DNA from: Protonemura montana
Taxonomy: Eukaryota; Arthropoda; Insecta; Plecoptera; Nemouridae
DNA length: 64,000 nucleotides
Assembly (NCBI GenBank): GCA_947568835.1
Contig: OX387602.1
Location: forward strand, 15,241,021-15,305,020
Direction: 5' to 3'
Positions 36,801 to 47,560 of the stretch are shown piece by piece (the stretch's first letter is position 1; every line of letters starts with the position of its first letter). The translations under genes were made by a program, and so were the position numbers. Under the pieces are notes generated by a model. It was not told the origin of the DNA and searched no databases. It saw nothing but the letters and a program-made list of their open reading frames with translations.

Positions 36801-39800
36801 GACATTTGTCAGGGCTTCTACTTCCTGTTTTTTGATGAGCAGTTCTCTATGTACCGAATTAAGATTATCAGTAAGTTGTTGTTTGTCACTGAGCACATAG
36901 TCTAGACGATACTCCGTTTCCTGCAGCTGCCGCGATAGTATGAGGATCTCGTTTTGCTGATCATCAATCTTCCGCTGTTTAACAGATAGTGACTAAAACA
37001 GGCAAAGAAAATAAATTCACCTTGAAGAACTATGAGAAGTTGTGCAGTCCTAACTTAAAAATATTATATGATGAGTGCCAATAAAACTTACCGTTAAAAT
37101 CCCAAAGGGCTTCAAAAATCATATGTGCAGTGTTTTTTTTTTTTCATTTTCATGCAAACAAAAAGTAAGAATATCCTCTTCCCATGCATAATTAGATATA
37201 TGTGCATTAAGTTTTAGTAGAAAATGTTGGGAACATTAGATTTAACACCTTATACGTGGTGACATGCATTTGATAGTTAAGGATGTTATAAAACAGACAT
37301 ATCCTAAAGTCCCATATAAAAGGCACTTTTCTAATTTTGTTTTTTGTAAGTTGTTAACTTGTCCTTACACTTCCTGCCATGTACATATACGATTGCTATC
37401 ATTTTACTGGGCCAAACTGGCCATGAATATTATAGGCTATTTAAGTGCCATTAGAAAGATAAGTGTGTAATTACTTGTGTTACTTCGGTAGCATTCTGCA
37501 ATAGACTGCTCACAGTGCAGGCTTTTTCTTGAAGATCATCACGAAGCTCTTGAATTTTCTGGATTAAGCTTACAATTTGCTCATCTTTCAAAGCCATGTG
37601 CTCCTTCATTGTCTTCAAATCATTCTCCAGGGATCCAATTACACTAAAACATAAATGGAGAAAGTTTATAATAACACTTATGATATGGGCAAATCTCTAA
37701 TGTTTACTTTTAAAATTTCCCAAGTTTCCAAAACATGTGAACTAGAATGGCCATTTTTATGCAATAAACCTAGATTCAGTTTCACTATTATACATACACA
37801 CCTATTTCTGTCAGTTAATTCCTCATCAATGTTTTCCTGGGTTCGATTAAACTCCGACAATTCTAGACCGAGTTTTTTCAGTTGGGCATCCTTACATAGG
37901 ATTTCCTCATTTAGCTTCTTCACCTCAAACTGCAGAGCATCTGAAGCCCTGCAGTAATGAAATATGCCCATCAAAAATGTATGTAATGCAATTCCTATAG
38001 TCTTTCAAAAATCAAATATCAACAATGACTTACTTCTTATTCTCTTCTAGTTGCAGTCTTAGGTTATCGCAGTCGCAATCCTCCTCAGATGTATTGTTGG
38101 CCTGAGGGCAGCAAGAAAATTATATTGAGAAAGAAAATTTAGAAAATTTAGCAGAAAACAGCAGAAAGAGACACATTCTTGAACAAGCTTGAAAATTAAA
38201 ATTTAACAATGTTCTTTAAAAAGGTCTTTAAAAGAAAACTAACCATCGGTAATGAAGTATACAAAAATCAATTAACTTTGCACGTGCCTCAATCCTAACA
38301 ATCAAACTAGAAAATTGCACAAAATTTCACAGAAATTGCAAACAGATATGCACCCAGAAGAAGCAGGCATTTCAACAGGGAATTTTTAATACATACAAGT
38401 CTTTAAAAAAATAAGTTTATTACATCATAAAGGACAGGAATTGAAGTAAAAAAATAACTTTAAAAGTTTCATAGATTAAGCCGAAGAAATGCAAGAGCAA
38501 CTTGTCTATGTGGTAGAATGGCTCTCCCAATTAGTAGAGTTTCCATCGTCAGATGGTTGCAGCACCCAAGTATTGACCGAGTCTCGTTTTCTATCGTGTA
38601 ATGCTCCACCACTTCGATCTAATGATATTTCTAAACAGAATTTAGGGAGCGTTGGTTTGGCAGGCTCCATTGGTAACTGATCTCCAAAGGGGCACGAGGA
38701 ACAGAGTTGGCATGGTGCCATACGTTGAATGTGAGTGCCATTGCATTTGCATGGTCTATGATACACTTTTGGCAATAAAGGAGTTTGTGTGTCAACGTTC
38801 CGAAAGGGGATTGACCCCACTTGCAGACTAGAGCATGGACACCGAGTATATGACGTGCTTTCAGTGATTGGCGGACTGCTATAGCGTCTTGTCAACGAAC
38901 TGACTTTAGCGTCGTGAAATTGATACGGTTTGTATGTTACGTTCTGAGAATACCGGGGATTAAGATTACTAGGGTGTGCTATATTTGTTTGGTTGCAACA
39001 TAATTGACATTGCGTGTCAATAGCAAGATTTGCAGTGTATGGCGTACTAAAACAGCTAGATGTTCTCTGGTTAGTTAGATTGTTGAATCGTGCATTTGGC
39101 TCATAAACTCTGTTAGCAAATGGGCGTGGAGAGCAAATATTGTAAGAGGGAATGAAATTACGAGTGGCAAGGCATTTACAAGCCTCATATGGTGATTCAT
39201 TTGCTCTGCTTTGTGAATTAAAATTACTAGGTGGAATCCAGTTGAACTGGTTATTTTGCAAGTGTTGATTTCCATCGTATGGGACGTAAGAATGAATGGA
39301 CGTAGTGATCGGTAGTTGCAAATCTGATGTCTGATTCACATTGCTACTTGAATAATGATTTTCTTTGCTCAAATTTTGCCGAGGACTTGGTATGTTGGAA
39401 AACATTCTTGTTAATCGGGGGTCACTTTCGGACAACGATGTCACATCATTCGGATGTGTCCGATTCGTGTTTAATTTACTGGAACCTCTAAATTCTGGGC
39501 TGGAAATAGGAACACTAGATTGATTGACCCTATTGCTCTGGCCATTGCTTGAATATGGATGTTGATATTCATCCTTCGATGCAGGTGGTGAATTTGGAGT
39601 CTTAGATGCCATTGCAGTGGAATTAGCATAGTTTGAATATTCTTCAGATGGACTTTCTTTGTCTGATGCTCCCAATGTATTCTTCCTGTGATTGCTGGCT
39701 ATTTGTGTTTCACTTCTATTTGAGCTTTGATGACTATAGTAAGATGTTGGTGTTTGACTCCATGGCAACCCTTCAATTCGAGAATCTCTTCCATTTGAGG

Positions 39801-42800
39801 ATTGGTCATCTAGTTCCAAGGACGGTGAATTACCATGTACACCGGGTGGCTTTGTAGCTTTGACTGTGCAAGTACTGAGAGGGTTACCTTCAGGTATTGA
39901 AGGACTATTGATTTCAGTGTGATTACTTATCAAGTTCTCAATTTCTTTCTTAGATTCTAGTTGTGAGCTGGTGGGCACAGTACTTATTTGTGTGTCACTA
40001 TTTTTAGAGCTTCGATACCCTTTGCTCAATTGTGGTGAGGTAAATTTTAGAGAGTCGTTTCTCTCTAATTGACCATTCAATTTGGGCAAGGAATATGAGG
40101 GGCCATGTTCATTTGGTGTCATATGCCCTTTTAAAGAATCACTTCCATTTGAGTGTGCATACCCATTGTTATAAAATGGTGACAGACCTTGCCTGCCTGG
40201 ACTTATTTGTGTTTCACTTCTATTCGAGTTTTCATTATCTTTGTTGTCAAGTGATGGTTCTAGGCTGTTAGATAGAGTTGCTTCGACTAAACTGTAATTT
40301 TTATAGCCTAGGTGTTCTTGGGGAGAAGCAGTAACATAGCCATCTAAATCTCTAACCACATTTTTTTCAATTGGTGATGGCATTATTTGAGATACACTTC
40401 CTTTGAAAATTTGTATTTCATTAGAATTAAGGGGTGGTTTATAAATGATACCCGGTGTTGCTTTTGTTTGAGTGACTCCCTGAATGAGAGGTTGAGGATT
40501 ATCGTTAGACTTAGTTAGTGGTTTCAAAATGTCTTTGGATATTGATGTCAATTGAGTATCACTTTTGCTTTTTGCAGACACTGCACTAGACTTTGGAGGA
40601 TTATTCTTAACACCTCCGGGATAAACACTCTTTTGAGAATCACTTGTATTTGGGTGCAGTGTATCTTCAAGAACCAAATGTGGGAATATTTGTTCAATCA
40701 GAGGAACCGAGACATTTTGATCAACTGTTATAGTTGTGACAGAGGCAGGGGTTACATTTCTAGGTTGCCCGGGATTGGCCAGAGTATCTCCCTTATTTGA
40801 GCAGGTACAATTTTCACCACAGTTTGGTGTAGATAGCCTCTGATAGTGATTGTTTGGTGCAAATTGACTGGCTGGACTGGCCAAGGGTAGAATTCTGTTA
40901 GGTGATAAACTCAGGTGACTGGATGGCATTGGCTGAAGATTGATTCCATTAGAGGTTTCATTTTGTTTGTTAGCGGTCAGAGTTGGAATTGTCTTATAGC
41001 CTGAGTGCATAGCCCCAATATTCGAGGAAACTACAGTAGAATCCAGTGGTCTGTTCATAGTACTTCTGGGAATGGATCCCGTATTTGAATCAAGATATTC
41101 TTTGCTTGGCATTGTAGAAATCTTGTAGCCATCTGGACTCTTATCGGAGTCCGGAAATTGATTTAGATTGCTCGGTGGATTCGAAATAGCTTGTATGTAA
41201 TTTCTATTGAGAATCCGATTCTCTTCTACACAATTTGCTGGCTGACTCTGATGCAAGTTTTTATTAGAACTAGCTTTTGATAAATCAAGTGAAACGCTAA
41301 AATTGGGCGGTATGTTAATATTTCTTTGAGGATTGAAGCTTAAATCAGTATGATCTTTAATTTTCTGATTATCTCTGCTGGTACTTGAAGGTGGACTCTG
41401 ATAGCCATGTGGAGAACTATTCAAAGTCGAGTTAAGATTGCTAGGTGTAATAGAACTAGCCTGTTGGTACCTCTTAGATGAGCCCCAATTCTCCTCATTA
41501 GCACCTATTAGTGGGCCCTGATCGTCATAAGCAGAACTTCTTTTTGAATAATCAAGAGCTATGTTTGAATTAAGATTGCTACCATCCTGGTTATTAGGTG
41601 GAATCGAACTGATTTGTGGCTCATATCCACTTGAACTCCAGCTTTCTTCAAATGGAGTTGCTGGTGGATTTCGAATACTAGGTGGAACCACACTACTTTG
41701 AGGGTATTCAAGAGGAATGTGTGTGGGGAGGTTGCCAGAAGGAGACTTCATGCCATGAGTACCACTGGAACCTGAGTAAGTGAGATTTTCATTGGGTGTT
41801 GTATCTAAACCCCCATCAATTGGAGCGAGCCCACTTATGTGAGGGTGGCTGGATTTTGAAATTAGATTGGAATTGTGTATTTTGGTATTGAGCGTTGATT
41901 GGTCTTGTGCAGGTAAGGTATGCATGCTCGCTGGATTGCTTCGTTTACCCACCTGGCTATCAGAGGTGGTCTCATTTGGCTTGGTCAACCTAAATACAAA
42001 ATAAATCTTATTAGTAAAGGTATACTGCACACCAAATTCCCTCCATTTTGTTGGATTATTTCAGAACCAAACATAAAAATGAGCTGAAGTATTTTTCTGC
42101 TAGGAGGGCAGAGTGGTTTAGAGCTGCAGTGCGATGTTTCAGTTTTGCTTTGATATATTGGGCTTTCGGGCCTAAAACGGAACTCTGTTTATGTTGCAAC
42201 CGCCAATGCTGTTGAAATGTGGACAAGTATAAATAAATATATTTTCTTACTTGGGTTTATCAGAATATGTGCCAAAAATCTCTTCCAACGTGACTTCAAA
42301 GAAAATGTAATCATCAGTATTCCAGTTGTCATGTTCTCGGCCTTGTTGGATGAGTCTGCAGAGGTTTCTTATGTCGCTCTTTAAATGATCAATTTGTGCG
42401 TTATCTTCATGGCCCTGTAAACAAATTATTTTGGTTACGTGAAAGGAGCACACATTTAAAAAAAAGAGCTTTACATTTGTAACATATGAAACATGCATAC
42501 ACTGGAATAAACCTACCTGCACCCTCCCATTTGGAACACTCTGCAACTGGTTGTTGTAATCCTGAGCTTTAGCCATATAATCTCTTGTTGCAATAGAGGT
42601 GCCTTTCAGTTTCTCTTCTATTAACTTTACGCGACATGCAGTTTCTCGCTCCAGATCCTCAAGAGCATGGACCAATTCGGCATTCTGAACGTTGATATCA
42701 GTTATCCATGATTTAAGTGTGTGCACTAGTGGCTGAAAAGTATATATGGAAGCATTGGAACAAAAAATGACAAATATACTGTATTTTAAACAATTTAATC

Positions 42801-43312
42801 TTTAAGTTTGGATGAAGCCCTACAGAATATTTACCAAAATGTTGCTATCACAGTAGATAGGAAAAGTTACAATATGGTTAAAATTATTATTTAATTATAT
42901 CCCTTGCATCTTTAAAATATTAGAAATTATTAAACTATTAAAAGTACAGGGGATTTTATTATCATTTCAGTAAGCACCTCAAAATTTTGTAAGCATTAAA
43001 AATGTAATCTTTTGACTGTAGTCTACATTAATTTGCTTACATGCAGAATATCTATAAATTGCTGTGTGGCTTTTGAATAATTAATAGATAACGCTAGTAC
43101 TAAAATATGAAAAGAAATATACTTACATCATTTGCACTTAGTCCTGATCTAGATTCTATTTTCTTCACGCGCTCTTCGTATAAACTGTTCAGTTCGGATA
43201 TTATGTTTAAAGATCCAGATTCACCACATGCCAGTGCCATGCAATCAAATTGATGGTACTGCGATCCACTTGATTGAGCTGACGGCAAAGCTTCAGAGTT
43301 GTTGGTAATCAT
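24866..43312 (-). CDS. Long coiled-coil protein with repeated Cys-x-Cys pairs, family unknown
   Basis: Twenty-seven minus-strand exons join without a frame break: 43312-43127, 42732-42517, 42414-42251, 41989-41953, 38101-38034, 37948-37802, 37643-37475, 36992-36783, 36691-36479, 35634-34102, 33529-33401, 33311-32994, 32694-32584, 31960-31820, 29880-29743, 29553-29482, 29402-29310, 29228-29073, 28975-28814, 28726-28151, 28054-27746, 27658-27509, 27398-27294, 26412-26180, 26066-25853, 25552-25463 and 24961-24866, giving 2,011 residues. Nearly all of it is charged heptad-type coiled coil with no enzyme motif. At least ten Cys-x-Cys pairs occur; four in the exon at 28726-28151 are spaced exactly 33 residues apart, and one (CKC) is created by the splice joining the 29073 and 28975 ends. 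Size and composition suggest a cytoskeletal, centrosomal or golgin-like scaffold, which is inference. The weakest joins are the 28814 donor and the 25552 acceptor (AAAAG). The exon at 32694 has a tandem acceptor. Several donors have in-frame read-through extensions. Confidence 0.8.
26995..27040. repeat. Perfect 21-bp inverted repeat with 4-bp loop
   Basis: Arms of 21 bp are exact reverse complements, separated by TGTA. The palindrome lies in the intron between coiled-coil exons 27398-27294 and 26412-26180. It would form a strong hairpin in DNA or in either strand's transcript. No target-site duplication or transposon end is obvious. Confidence 0.95.
30022..30044. repeat. Poly-T tract (23 T)
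   Basis: Uninterrupted T run in an intron of the coiled-coil gene. On the gene's sense strand it is poly-A and could be the tail of an old retroposed insertion, but no recognisable body lies beside it. Confidence 0.9.
30761..30826. repeat. Poly-A (17) and poly-C (16) tracts
   Basis: A17 at 30761-30777 and C16 at 30811-30826 in the same intron. The lengths may carry sequencing error. Confidence 0.9.
33530..34101 (-). other. Intron of the coiled-coil gene
   Basis: AT-rich intron between the 1.5-kb exon and the exon that opens with Asp-Glu-Asp-Cys-Asn-Cys. The sense-strand donor is GTAAGT and the acceptor GCTAG. Nothing else is supported. Confidence 0.7.
35635..36478 (-). other. Intron of the coiled-coil gene
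   Basis: Intron of about 840 bp upstream of the 1.5-kb exon. If its donor (AAG|GTAGGA) is not used, the preceding exon runs on for 23 more codons to a stop at 36407. Otherwise it is AT-rich and featureless. Confidence 0.65.
38416..38421 (-). terminator. Intronic poly(A) signal for the read-through form
   Basis: Minus-strand AATAAA 85 bp after the stop codon of the read-through terminal exon, and upstream (in the transcript sense) of the next coiled-coil exon at 38101. Its position is what a composite terminal exon needs. Confidence 0.5.
38506..43312 (-). CDS. Alternative short-N, Ser/Asn/Pro-rich form of the coiled-coil gene (read-through terminal exon)
   Basis: The first three exons (43312-43127, 42732-42517, 42414-42251) are shared. 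If the donor CAG|GTGGGT at 41953/41952 is not used, the fourth exon runs on from 41989 to a stop at 38506, giving 1,349 residues. The added 1,149 residues have no interruption, are rich in Ser, Asn, Pro and Thr, and look disordered. They contain a degenerate repeated motif of the form [ST][DE][ST]Q (TSDSQ, SDTQL, SETQI, SDTQI, SETQI). The last 270 or so residues are Cys-rich, with CKC, CPC, CKC and CxxC pairs like those in the coiled-coil form. A minus-strand AATAAA follows 85 bp beyond the stop. An open frame this long without function is very unlikely, so I infer a genuine alternative product. Another possibility is that this is the main form and the downstream exons are reached only by the minor splice. 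Confidence 0.7.
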
Positions 43313-43806
43313 TTTGGCTATTTGTTTCTTTTAAAACTGAAATTTTCGGCGCGATTGAAAGATAAAATGTGAGTTGAAAATAAATAATACCCTAAAAATA
43401 TCCCCATGATATGACAGACATGGCAGCCATCCCTGTTGTCATTTGTCGCCTGAAGCAGTGTACTGCGCTGCGCCGCGGTGTGCACTTGATGTTTGTTTTG
43501 ATTTATTGTTGGCACTGTCAGTTGGGGAAGTGGCACCGAGATGTCGCCACTTGCAGGAGGCGGTGAGCTCATGACTGGTACCAACTAAATGGCAAAACAA
43601 ATGTTACACCACCCATCAGGCTAAACCACTTGTTAAGTTGGTAATGTGTTATATAGTATTTCTTTGCAAATGGTAAACGTTGTTGGTCATCCATAACCTA
43701 CCGACGCGGAAAATTTTAACAGATTTTACAAAAGAAGTAAATACTGAAGCTTTTTCTCGCTTGTTAGCCTATTTTTATTTTAGAGTAAAAGTGTAAAACC
43801 GCAAGC
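43313..43806. promoter_or_regulatory. Divergent promoter region between coiled-coil and CWC22 genes
   Basis: Only 494 bp separate the two oppositely directed start codons, so both promoters lie here. The segment at 43480-43580 is more GC-rich than its surroundings. No TATA box is evident. The coiled-coil start codon has A at -3 (CAAAATG). Confidence 0.5.
43318..43584 (-). other. Possible upstream open reading frame of the coiled-coil gene
   Basis: An 88-codon minus-strand open frame ends five bases before the coiled-coil start codon. If transcription begins upstream of 43584, this frame would be translated first and could limit initiation at 43312. No domain is recognised, and part of it may simply be promoter DNA. 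Confidence 0.3.
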
Positions 43807-46655
43807 ATGTCGGAAAAAGAAGGCCTTGATAAAGGGGAGAAATGTTTGGGAGGAACCGAAAAGGAAGGAAGCAAAAGGCCGACTAAAAACAAAAACAGCA
43901 GCACTGATTCAGATTCCGACGGTGCAGAACGCAAGTCGTCTGCTAAGAAGCGAAGAAGCCATGAAGATAGTGAGGGTCATGGGGATAGCAGGGAAAGGAG
44001 AGTAACAACATCAAGGTCTCGAAAAGATCGACGCTCCTCCCCTGAGAATGGCAAAGGGCGTAAGAGCCAAGACAATTCGGATGATCCAGACAGAAGGCAT
44101 CGGTCTTCATCTCACAGACATCAAAGATACTGGGGAAGAGACGACTCTGAATCACGTTCTTCCCGCCGCAACAATGATCGTTATTGGAACAAGTACCAGG
44201 CAAAGGATGGTGATCGATCAGTAGGATCACGATATTATGGAGATGATTCGTCTAGGGAAAGAAAACGTGATGGTAAGGAAAACTATCACAACAAAAGAAA
44301 GCATGATGACGACGGTGATTCAGCACGTCAAGATGACAGGCGCAACAAAACTAATCGGTCTCGGGAAAGAGATAACAAGCCCAAGGCTGAATCACAATTA
44401 AATCAAGAAGAAAACCCACCCCCTCCAAAGGCACCAAGAAAAGTGATTGATATGCTCACTTCAAAAACTGGTGGTGCTTATATTCCCCCAGCAAGGCTAC
44501 GAATGATGCAAGCCCAAATTACAGATAAGTCGAGTGCTGCTTATCAGAGAATTTCCTGGGAAGCATTAAAAAAGTCAATTCATGGCCATATTAACAAGGT
44601 TAATACAGGAAACATAGGTATTATTGTGCGCGAGCTTCTTAAGGAAAACGTTGTGCGTGGACGAGGGCTTCTCTGCCGATCCATAATTCAGGCGCAAGCT
44701 GCTTCTATAACATTCACTCACGTCTATGCTGGTCTTGTGGCAGTCATAAATTGCAAGTTTCCCAATGTAGGAGAACTTTTGTTGAAGCGGTTGATAATCC
44801 AATTTAAACGAGGCTTCAAACGCAATGACAAGAGTGTCTGCATTTCGGCTGCCACATTCCTCGCACATCTGGTCAATCAGAGAGTGGCGCACGAAATTTT
44901 GGCTTTAGAGATACTGACATTACTTGTAGAGAGCCCCACAGATGATTCAGTGGAAGTTGCTATTGCTTTTCTGAAGGAGTGTGGAAGCAAACTTTTAGAA
45001 GTATCAAACAAAGGAATTCTTGCCATCTTTGAGATGCTTCGTAATATTCTACACGAGGGTCAACTAGAAAAGAGAGTTCAGTATATGATTGAGGTGATGT
45101 TTCAAGTACGAAAAGATAATTTTAAGGATCACGAAGCTGTCATCAGCGATCTAGACTTGGTCGGAGAAGAGGACCAGTTTACGCACTTGATTACACTCGA
45201 AGATGTAACAGACCCAGAAGATCTTCTTAGTAAGTCTTATAATAATTTAAAAAAAATTGCTAGTGTTTAACTATGTCATTTGAGGTTTATATGTAATTTC
45301 ATAATAAACTGGAAACTGCCTTTCTCTATTTTAGATGTGTTCAAGCTTGATCCAGATTTTGAAGTGAATGAGGGAAAGTACAAAGCTTTGAAAGAAGAAC
45401 TTTTGGACGAAGAGAGCAGCGGAAATGAGAGTGGGTCTGGTTCGGAGGAAGAGGACGACTCAGATGCTGAAAGCGAGAGTGCCAAGCGAGCTAAGGAGGA
45501 GACCATTATCGACAACACCGAGACCAACTTGGTTGCGCTGCGACGCACCATCTACCTTACTATTCACTCGAGTTTAGACTTTGAAGAGTGTGCCCACAAG
45601 CTTATGCGGATGGAACTGAAACCCGGCCAAGAAATAGAATTGTGTCACATGTTTTTGGACTGTTGTGCTGAGCAGAGGACATATGAAAAATTCTATGGTC
45701 TGTTGTCACAGCGGTTCTGCATGATCAATAAGATATTCGTCCCTCCATTTCAGCAGATTTTCAGAGACACTTATGAAACCATTCACCGCCTCGATATTAA
45801 TAAACTTCGTAATGTAGCCAAGTTTTTTGCTCATCTCCTTTTTACTGACGCCATCTCCTGGGAAGTTCTCTCGCTGATTCGTCTCAATGAAGAAGACACT
45901 TCTAGCTCAAGTCGTATTTTCATCAAGATCCTTTTCCAAGAGCTTTCAGAGTACATGGGCCTGACCAAACTAAACGATCGAGTCAAAGATGTGTGAGTGT
46001 CTACCTATTGCTTAATGGAAATCAAGATGGGGTTTTTGCATAACTTATACTAAGTGGTTATTATTATTTCAGAACTCTTCAGTCCGCATTTGATGGTTTG
46101 TTCCCGAGAGATGATCCCAAAAACACTAGATTTGCAGTTAACTTCTTTACTTCAATTGGTTTGGGTGGATTAACGTAAGTGAACTCATTATTTGCTGGCT
46201 GCGTACACATTTTGTTGAATCTGTAAAATTGTACATTTTTTGTTGTGTTTCCAGAGATGAGCTTCGAGAGCACTTGAAAGCCCAGTCAAAGTTGGCAGCT
46301 GCTGCAAAGGTTGTGCCACCGCCACCTGCAGTCAGTAAGAACGTTCCAAACGACTCCTCTAGTTCTGATTCTAGTTCTAGTAGTTCAAGTTCCAGCAGCT
46401 CTGGTAAGACTTACCACATAAAAACTGTTTTATTTGGTGGTGTCGAAATTTTGGATGTGTAACAAGTGTCAATTTTTTGTTTTAGATTCCAGCTCCGAGT
46501 CTGAATCAAGTGATGAAGATGATCGTAAGAAATCTAAGAAGAAGAGCAAGAATATGAAAAAGAAAGTGTCTTCTAAAGTTCCATTGACGAAAGTTTCCCA
46601 TAGTAGGAAAAGTAGAACGCCTGGTATGTCCAAGCACAGAAGCAGTAGAAGATAA
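43807..46655 (+). CDS. Cwc22: Pre-mRNA-splicing factor CWC22 (nucampholin)
   Basis: Five exons join in frame: 43807-45229, 45335-45992, 46073-46174, 46255-46403 and 46486-46655, giving 833 residues. The first 210 or so residues are Arg/Ser/Asp-rich and probably disordered. A YIPP segment (about 224) introduces a MIF4G domain (about 245-435), followed by the characteristic [20 protein letters not shown] stretch. An acidic linker leads into an MA3 domain (about 535-650), then [20 protein letters not shown] and a Ser-rich, basic tail. CWC22 is a spliceosome component that binds eIF4A3 through its MIF4G domain and is required to load the exon junction complex onto mRNA. Length is near that of animal orthologs. 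The gene is divergent from the coiled-coil gene and followed in the same direction by Rab5. The identification is secure; the exact start assumes the first ATG. Confidence 0.96.
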
Positions 46656-46713
46656 TCAACAAAATATGTCTGTCGCTATTTTATACATTTTTTCTAGTAC
46701 AATCTATTGTATT

Positions 46714-46719
46714 ATTAAA
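46714..46719 (+). terminator. Candidate poly(A) signal for CWC22
   Basis: ATTAAA about 60 bp after the stop codon, followed by a T-rich stretch. It is a common variant of the canonical hexamer. Confidence 0.4.
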
Positions 46720-46885
46720 ATTATATTTTTTTGTAATATGCTTTCTTGTGTTGAGCTAATTAAGATACACATTTTGTTTTTCTGGAAGTAAATTCAATTG
46801 AACCAAACAATTTGACGATTCCTTAAGTTATTAGTTTTTGCTGCATTTACCTTGACTCCATTCTTGCTGTGCAATCTTCATTTTG

Positions 46886-46901
46886 ATAATAATAATAATA
46901 A
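46886..46901. repeat. ATA trinucleotide repeat
   Basis: About five copies of a three-base unit downstream of CWC22. It may be the tail of the LINE fragment on the minus strand. Confidence 0.8.
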
Positions 46902-47560
46902 AAAATAAAATTTATTTTATTCTAGAATCAATACAAAGTAAGGGTTTGTTATAGAATGCATAAAATGAGAGGAGCAGCAGTAGAATGGCATAAAATAGAA
47001 TATTGTCTTCTACATGTAAATGATAATCATGTAATGAATATGGACATATCTTGCAGAGAAATATTTTGAGTTCAGTCTAGAAGTGGTTCGTTCCTTGGAA
47101 TGCTTTCAACGATTGTGGGAGGTCATTCAAAAGGACTTGTCCCTGATAAAAAGAGCTTTTGCCATAGATTTGTATATTGCAGTTGGGCCGAGCGTAGTGC
47201 GTTTTGTTTCGGGTGTTGATGCGTTCGGTGTATTGTGTTGGGGACAGCGTATTGTGGGTTGTTGCGATGTGAAATCTTACCACATATTTTGCTAGTACCA
47301 ACCAATTCTAATGAACAGATTTTCTTTCGTCGCAAAATTTACGAAGGAATGCGTGTGTGAATATCGTGAGGCTAGGTGTTACTGCTATTGGCTCCAACAG
47401 TTGCATGCTCAAAGTTACTGGGGTTACATTGAATTTTTGTTTTAGAATGTTTTGGAATATAGTGTTTGCATGGTGCCATACTAGGTGAAGCCAACAAGTC
47501 GTTGGAGAGCGGATAATAACAGTATGGTAATTAATTATAAGGGAATTTTAAACTTGCATG
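46886..47560 (-). mobile_element. Decayed LINE 3' end (Jockey/CR1/L2-type, C-terminal fragment)
   Basis: On the minus strand, at about 47290-47080, a translation contains the sequence NTRNK, then a Tyr-Gly-Lys-Ser-Ser-Phe-Tyr-Gln-Gly segment and LNDLPQSLK. This order (NTRN, a YxG/WNSLP-like segment, LPxxLK) is typical of the extreme C-terminus of reverse transcriptases of Jockey/CR1/L2-like LINEs. Only the last 70 or so residues are recognisable. The reading frame is broken upstream and no endonuclease or core polymerase domain is present, so this is a dead 5'-truncated copy. An AT-rich trinucleotide run at 46886-46901 may mark the element's 3' tail. The exact limits and family are uncertain. 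Confidence 0.45.

Noticed and set aside
43816-44230. Minus-strand frame opposite the CWC22 RS-rich segment
   Set aside because: It is a shadow of the plus-strand coding exon, whose frame is confirmed by downstream MIF4G and MA3 domains.
47083-47295. 70-codon plus-strand frame
   Set aside because: It is antisense to the LINE C-terminal signature.
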